Assembly: GCA_017483235.1 (NCBI GenBank)
Contig: JAFULE010000150.1
Location: forward strand, 1-23,827
Direction: 5' to 3'
Source: Faecalibacterium sp.
Lineage (GTDB): Bacteria; Bacillota; Clostridia; Oscillospirales; Ruminococcaceae
Length of the DNA stretch: 23,827 nucleotides
Part shown: in pieces, positions 20,072 through 23,827 of the stretch
Layout: the number at the start of each line of letters is the position of its first letter
Numbering within the stretch: the first letter of the stretch is position 1
Notes under the pieces: generated by a model
The model's input: the letters and a program-made list of their open reading frames with translations, nothing else
What the model was told of the DNA's origin: nothing
The model's database searches: none
Translations under genes and position numbers: made by a program

Positions 20072-22321
20072 TTACAGCAAGCTCATCTGTTCGCTGGTAT
20101 CCTCGGCACGGATGATGGCGCCGGTGGCGGGCAGGGTGCGCACCCGGTAGCGGTGGGGGTTGGCAATTTCCAGCTCGGCCGCAGGCTTGACACTGGAAAT
20201 GGTCTGGTTCTTTTTCAGGGTCACCACATTGACGCCGGCGCTGTCACGGGTGGCCTTTTCGGCAATCAGGGCGGTGCCCAACAGCAGCATACGGCCGGCA
20301 CTGGTGCGCACGGCCAGCTCGGTCTCTTCGGCAATGTGCACCATCTTGACCAGAGGCGCCTTGTCGGAATAGGCCTTCAGCAGCTTGCGGCGGTTCTGCT
20401 TGGTGGCATAACTGGCCAGCGGAATTTTGGCACACTTGCCGCCCTCGTAGAAAAAGAGCATCCAGCCCTTATAATCGGCGGTCAGCAGCATGAACACCGG
20501 CATTTCGCCTTCATCCATGCCAAGCTTTGTGGGGATGAACACGCCCAGATCGCGGGCCTTGCCGTCCTCAAAGTCGCCCACCTTGCACTTGTACACCTGA
20601 TGCTGATTGGTGAAGAACAGCAGCTCCAGATTGTTGCGGGTCTCGGCCTGCCATGCGATCTCGTCGCCTTCCTTCAGCTTCTGCTCACCGCTCATGCGCA
20701 AGCTTTGCGGGGTGATCTTTTTGAAGTAGCCCTCTTTGGTGAAAAAGACGGTGACCGGGTAATCGGCCATAGCCGGGGTGGTCTCCTCTTCTTCGGCGGC
20801 AGGCAGCTCGTACAGAATTTCGCTGCGGCGGGGCTTGCCGTAGGTTTTGGCCACATCCGCCAGCTCGTTCATAATGATCTTGCGGATGCGGGCAGGCTTT
20901 TTGAGAATATCCTGCAGATCGGCAACCGCCTTTTCCAGTTCTTCGATCTCGGCGGTACGCTTGAGGATATACTCCCGGTTCAAGTGGCGCAGCTTGATCT
21001 CGGCCACATACTCGGCCTGTACCTCGTCGATGCCGAAGCCGATCATCAGGTTGGGCACCACCTCGGCTTCTTCCTCGGTTTCGCGCACGATGCGGATCGC
21101 CTTGTCGATATCCAGCAGAATGGCCTCCAGACCGCGCAGCAGATGCAGCCGCTTGAGCTTGCCCTGCAGGTCGTGGTAGGTGCGGCGGCGCACACATTCC
21201 ATGCGGAAGGCGGTCCATTCGGTAAGGATCTCACGCACACCCATCACCCGGGGCACACCGCCGATCAGCACGTTGAAGTTGCAGCCAAAGCTGTCCTCCA
21301 GCGGGGTGGCCTTGAACAGCTTTGCCATCAGCTTGTCGGGATCGGTGCCGCGCTTCAGGTCGATGGTCAGCTTCAAACCATTCAGATCGGTTTCGTCACG
21401 CATATCGGCGATCTCTTTCACCTTGCCGGTCTTGACCAGTTCGGCGATCTTGTCCATGATGGCCTCCACCGTAGTGGTGGGTGGGATCTGGGTTACTTCG
21501 ATGACATTATCGCCCGGCACATGCTGCCAGCGGGCGCGCACCTTGATGCTGCCGCGCCCGGTGTCGTACACACTTTGCATTTCGGCGGCATCGTACAGGA
21601 TCTGGCCGCCGCCTACAAAATCGGGGGCGGGCATGGTGGTGGAAATGTCGTGGTCGGGGTCCTTCATCAAGGCGATGGTGGTGCTGCACAGCTCGGCCAG
21701 ATTGAACGAGCAGATGTTGCAGGCCATGCCAACCGCAATGCCCAGGGTGCTGTTGGCCAGGATGGTGGGAAAGGACACCGGCAGCAGGGTGGGCTCGGTG
21801 GTGGTGCCGTCGTAGTTGGGGATAAAGTCCACCGTGTCCTTGTCGATGTCACGGAACAGCTCTTCGCACACCTTTTCCAGCTTGGCCTCGGTATAACGGG
21901 CGGCGGCACAGGCCATATCACGGCTGTAGGCTTTGCCGAAGTTGCCCTTGCTGTCCACCAACGGCACCAGCAGGCTTTCGTTGCCGCGGCCCATGCGCAC
22001 CATGGTATCGTAGATGGCGGCATCGCCGTGGGGATTCAGCCGCATGGTTGCGCCCACGATATTGGCCGATTTGGTACGGGGGCCCTTGATCAGGTTCATG
22101 CCGTACATGGTGTACAGCAGCTTGCGATGGGCGGGCTTGAAACCGTCGATCTCGGGCAGGGCGCGGCTGACAATAACGCTCATCGCATAGGGCATATAGT
22201 TGGTTTCCAGCGTGCGGGTGATCGGGTCTTCCAGCACCACGCCGGCGTTCAGAATTTCGACCCCGTCGCCCAGCTGGGGCCGGGCGGTTTTGGGGGCTTT
22301 CTTGGTTGATTTTTTTGCCAT
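20072..22321 (-). CDS. parC: DNA topoisomerase IV subunit A (clostridial ParC type)
   Basis: Type IIA topoisomerase subunit that cuts and rejoins DNA for chromosome decatenation. The 749 residues have an extended Lys-rich start, the N-terminal winged-helix region TLETNYMPYAMSVIVSRALP (39-58), the quinolone-determining stretch NPHGDAAIYDTMVRM (96-110), catalytic Tyr143 in AARYTEAKL, and a coiled-coil and gate region (about 390-490) followed by a reduced beta-propeller-like C-terminal domain. It is shorter than GyrA and lacks an obvious GyrA box, which together with the neighbouring ParE supports topoisomerase IV. The position equivalent to E. coli GyrA Ser83 is Ala101. It begins 22 nt after the parE stop; AAGGGAAA is a weak ribosome site. 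Confidence 0.9.
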   Translation of the reverse strand: MAKKSTKKAPKTARPQLGDGVEILNAGVVLEDPITRTLETNYMPYAMSVIVSRALPEIDGFKPAHRKLLYTMYGMNLIKGPRTKSANIVGATMRLNPHGDAAIYDTMVRMGRGNESLLVPLVDSKGNFGKAYSRDMACAAARYTEAKLEKVCEELFRDIDKDTVDFIPNYDGTTTEPTLLPVSFPTILANSTLGIAVGMACNICSFNLAELCSTTIALMKDPDHDISTTMPAPDFVGGGQILYDAAEMQSVYDTGRGSIKVRARWQHVPGDNVIEVTQIPPTTTVEAIMDKIAELVKTGKVKEIADMRDETDLNGLKLTIDLKRGTDPDKLMAKLFKATPLEDSFGCNFNVLIGGVPRVMGVREILTEWTAFRMECVRRRTYHDLQGKLKRLHLLRGLEAILLDIDKAIRIVRETEEEAEVVPNLMIGFGIDEVQAEYVAEIKLRHLNREYILKRTAEIEELEKAVADLQDILKKPARIRKIIMNELADVAKTYGKPRRSEILYELPAAEEEETTPAMADYPVTVFFTKEGYFKKITPQSLRMSGEQKLKEGDEIAWQAETRNNLELLFFTNQHQVYKCKVGDFEDGKARDLGVFIPTKLGMDEGEMPVFMLLTADYKGWMLFFYEGGKCAKIPLASYATKQNRRKLLKAYSDKAPLVKMVHIAEETELAVRTSAGRMLLLGTALIAEKATRDSAGVNVVTLKKNQTISSVKPAAELEIANPHRYRVRTLPATGAIIRAEDTSEQMSLL

Positions 22322-22343
22322 AGTGTTTTTGTTTCCCTTTCGC

Positions 22344-23827
22344 TTACGACAGGTCCAGGTCGTCCATATAATCTGCGCCGCGGGTGGCGATCAGCTCTTT
22401 GCGGCCGGCCAGATTGTTGCCCAGCAGCACATCAAACATCTGGGCGGTGGCGGCTGCCTCGGTGGGCATCACCTTGATCAGACGGCGGCTGTCGGGGCTC
22501 ATGGTGGTAAGCCACATCATTTCGGGGTCGTTTTCACCCAAGCCCTTGGAGCGTTGGATGGTGTACTTTTTATCCCCGATCTGCTTCATAAAGGCGGCTT
22601 TTTCCGCCTCGGTGTAGGCAAAATAGGTGTAATCCTTGGTGTTGATCTCATACAGCGGCGACTCGGCAATATACACATAGCCCTTTTCGATCAGGGTGGG
22701 GGTAAGCCGGTAGAGCATGGCCAGCACAAGGGTACGGATCTGGTAGCCGTCCACGTCGGCGTCGGTACAGATGACGATCTTGTTGAACCGCAGATTGTCC
22801 AGATTGAAGGTGGCCAGTTCTTTGTTCTTTTTGCCGCCCATCTCGACGCCGCAGCCCATGACCTTGATCAGATCCACGATGACCTCGCTTTTGAAGATGC
22901 GGTCGTAGTCCACCTTCAGGCAGTTCAGAATCTTGCCGCGTACCGGCATGATGGCCTGAAATTCGGAATCTCGGCTGGTTTTGACCGCGCCCATGGCCGA
23001 ATCACCCTCGACGATATACAGTTCGCGCCGGGCGGGGTCTTTGGAGCGGCAGTCCACAAATTTGGCCACACGGTTGGCCAGATCGATTTTGGTGGCAAGG
23101 GTCTGCTTGATGCTCTGCCGGGTTTTTTCGGCATGCTCGCGGCTTTGCTTGTTCACCAGCACCTGCTGGCACAGCTTCTGGGCCTCGTCCGGCTTTTCGA
23201 CAAAGTAAACCTCGAGATAATGCTTGAGGAAGTCGGTGATGGCCTGCCCGATGAACTTATTGGTAATGGCCTTTTTGGTCTGGTTTTCGTAGCTGGTTCG
23301 GGTGGAAAAGCTGCTGGATACATAGATCAGACAGTCTTCCACATCCTGGAAGGTGATGGCGCTTTCGTTTTTCTTGTACAGCCCCTTATCCTTCAGGTAT
23401 TTATTGATCTGGTAGGTAAAGGCGGTGCGCATGGCGCGCTCGGGGGTGCCGCCGTGCTCCAGCCAGGAAGAGTTGTGGTAAAATTCGGCCACCTGCGCCT
23501 TGTTGGAAAAACAGAACGCGGCGCTCATCTTGACCTTGTAATCGGGCTGGTCCTCACGGTCGCGGCCGGTGGCCTCGCTTTCGCAGGCAAACACCGGGGT
23601 CAGGCTTTCGCCGCCGGCAATTTCGGCCACATAGTCGGCAATGCCCTTTTCGTAGCACCAGCTTTCCTTCCAGGGCTTGCCGGTGGCGGGGTCGGGCTCT
23701 TTTTCGTCGGTGAAGGTGAGGGTAAGGCCGGCATTGACCACCGCCTGCCGTTTCATCACATCACGGTAGTAGCTGCCGGGCACGTTGATGTCGGTAAATA
23801 CCTCGTCGTCCGGCTTCCAGCGAATGA
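22344..23827 (-). CDS. parE: DNA topoisomerase IV subunit B (ParE), partial at the N-terminus
   Basis: ATPase and TOPRIM subunit that partners ParC. The gene enters from the right edge: the frame is open to base 23827 (visible start IRWKPDDEVFTDIN), so the N-terminal ATPase domain is missing from the window; an internal GTG at 23783 is not the real start. Visible are the end of the transducer domain, the TOPRIM motif YIVEGDSAMGAVKTSRD, PVRGKILNCLK, the metal-binding TDADVDG and QRSKGLGENDPEMMW. EGDSAMG replaces the common EGDSAGG, a feature of a divergent clostridial clade by my recollection. It ends in TAA 22 nt before parC, the usual parE-parC operon order. Confidence 0.92.
   Translation of the reverse strand, partial: IRWKPDDEVFTDINVPGSYYRDVMKRQAVVNAGLTLTFTDEKEPDPATGKPWKESWCYEKGIADYVAEIAGGESLTPVFACESEATGRDREDQPDYKVKMSAAFCFSNKAQVAEFYHNSSWLEHGGTPERAMRTAFTYQINKYLKDKGLYKKNESAITFQDVEDCLIYVSSSFSTRTSYENQTKKAITNKFIGQAITDFLKHYLEVYFVEKPDEAQKLCQQVLVNKQSREHAEKTRQSIKQTLATKIDLANRVAKFVDCRSKDPARRELYIVEGDSAMGAVKTSRDSEFQAIMPVRGKILNCLKVDYDRIFKSEVIVDLIKVMGCGVEMGGKKNKELATFNLDNLRFNKIVICTDADVDGYQIRTLVLAMLYRLTPTLIEKGYVYIAESPLYEINTKDYTYFAYTEAEKAAFMKQIGDKKYTIQRSKGLGENDPEMMWLTTMSPDSRRLIKVMPTEAAATAQMFDVLLGNNLAGRKELIATRGADYMDDLDLS

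Noticed and set aside
20021..22309. 762-codon open frame on the plus strand opposite parC
   Set aside because: It is the antisense of parC. ParC is unmistakable, and long antisense frames arise from GC-rich codon bias. It has no family motifs.

Overview
This window looks like chromosomal DNA from a fairly GC-rich Clostridia member of the gut, most likely an Oscillospiraceae/Ruminococcaceae relative of Faecalibacterium, Gemmiger or Subdoligranulum. The taxonomic guess rests on overall protein flavour (clostridial-type ParC/ParE pair, zinc-type S14, AgrC-like kinase), strong AAGGAGG ribosome sites and the codon bias; it is an inference, not a database match.

Region 1 (1-7430, minus strand) is the S10-spc ribosomal protein operon in canonical order: S10, L3, L4, L23, L2, S19, L22, S3, L16, L29, S17, L14, L24, L5, S14, S8 and the start of L6, which runs off the left edge. 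The genes are tightly packed, with stop/start overlaps and stop codons fused to Shine-Dalgarno sequences. Three longer spacers (S10-L3, L23-L2, S14-S8) hold hairpins without U-tracts. The most striking anomaly is in L4 (rplD): an in-frame TAG replaces a Trp codon at codon 83, although both halves of the protein, its ribosome site and its overlap with L23 are intact.

Region 2 (7431-8085) is a 655-bp divergent intergenic region. It holds a minus-strand promoter with phased A-tracts, a structured leader of about 350 nt for the S10 operon, and a plus-strand promoter for a two-component system.

Region 3 (8086-12835, plus strand) encodes a LytTR response regulator, an AgrC-like membrane histidine kinase, a strong terminator, and two secreted lipoproteins of unknown function. 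I see no peptide pheromone gene. A shared role in envelope sensing is plausible from position only.

Region 4 (12952-23827, minus strand) converges on region 3 at a perfect 16-bp bidirectional terminator. In transcription order it holds topoisomerase IV parE (partial at the right edge) and parC, a cytoplasmic BspA-type leucine-rich-repeat protein, rlmH, then from a separate promoter a DUF1858 redox-disulfide protein, trmK and a Nif3-like protein, then a hairpin terminator, rqcH (ribosome quality control) and a GT-C type membrane glycosyltransferase. RNA modification and translation quality control dominate this block. No mobile elements, CRISPR arrays, tRNAs or rRNAs were found.
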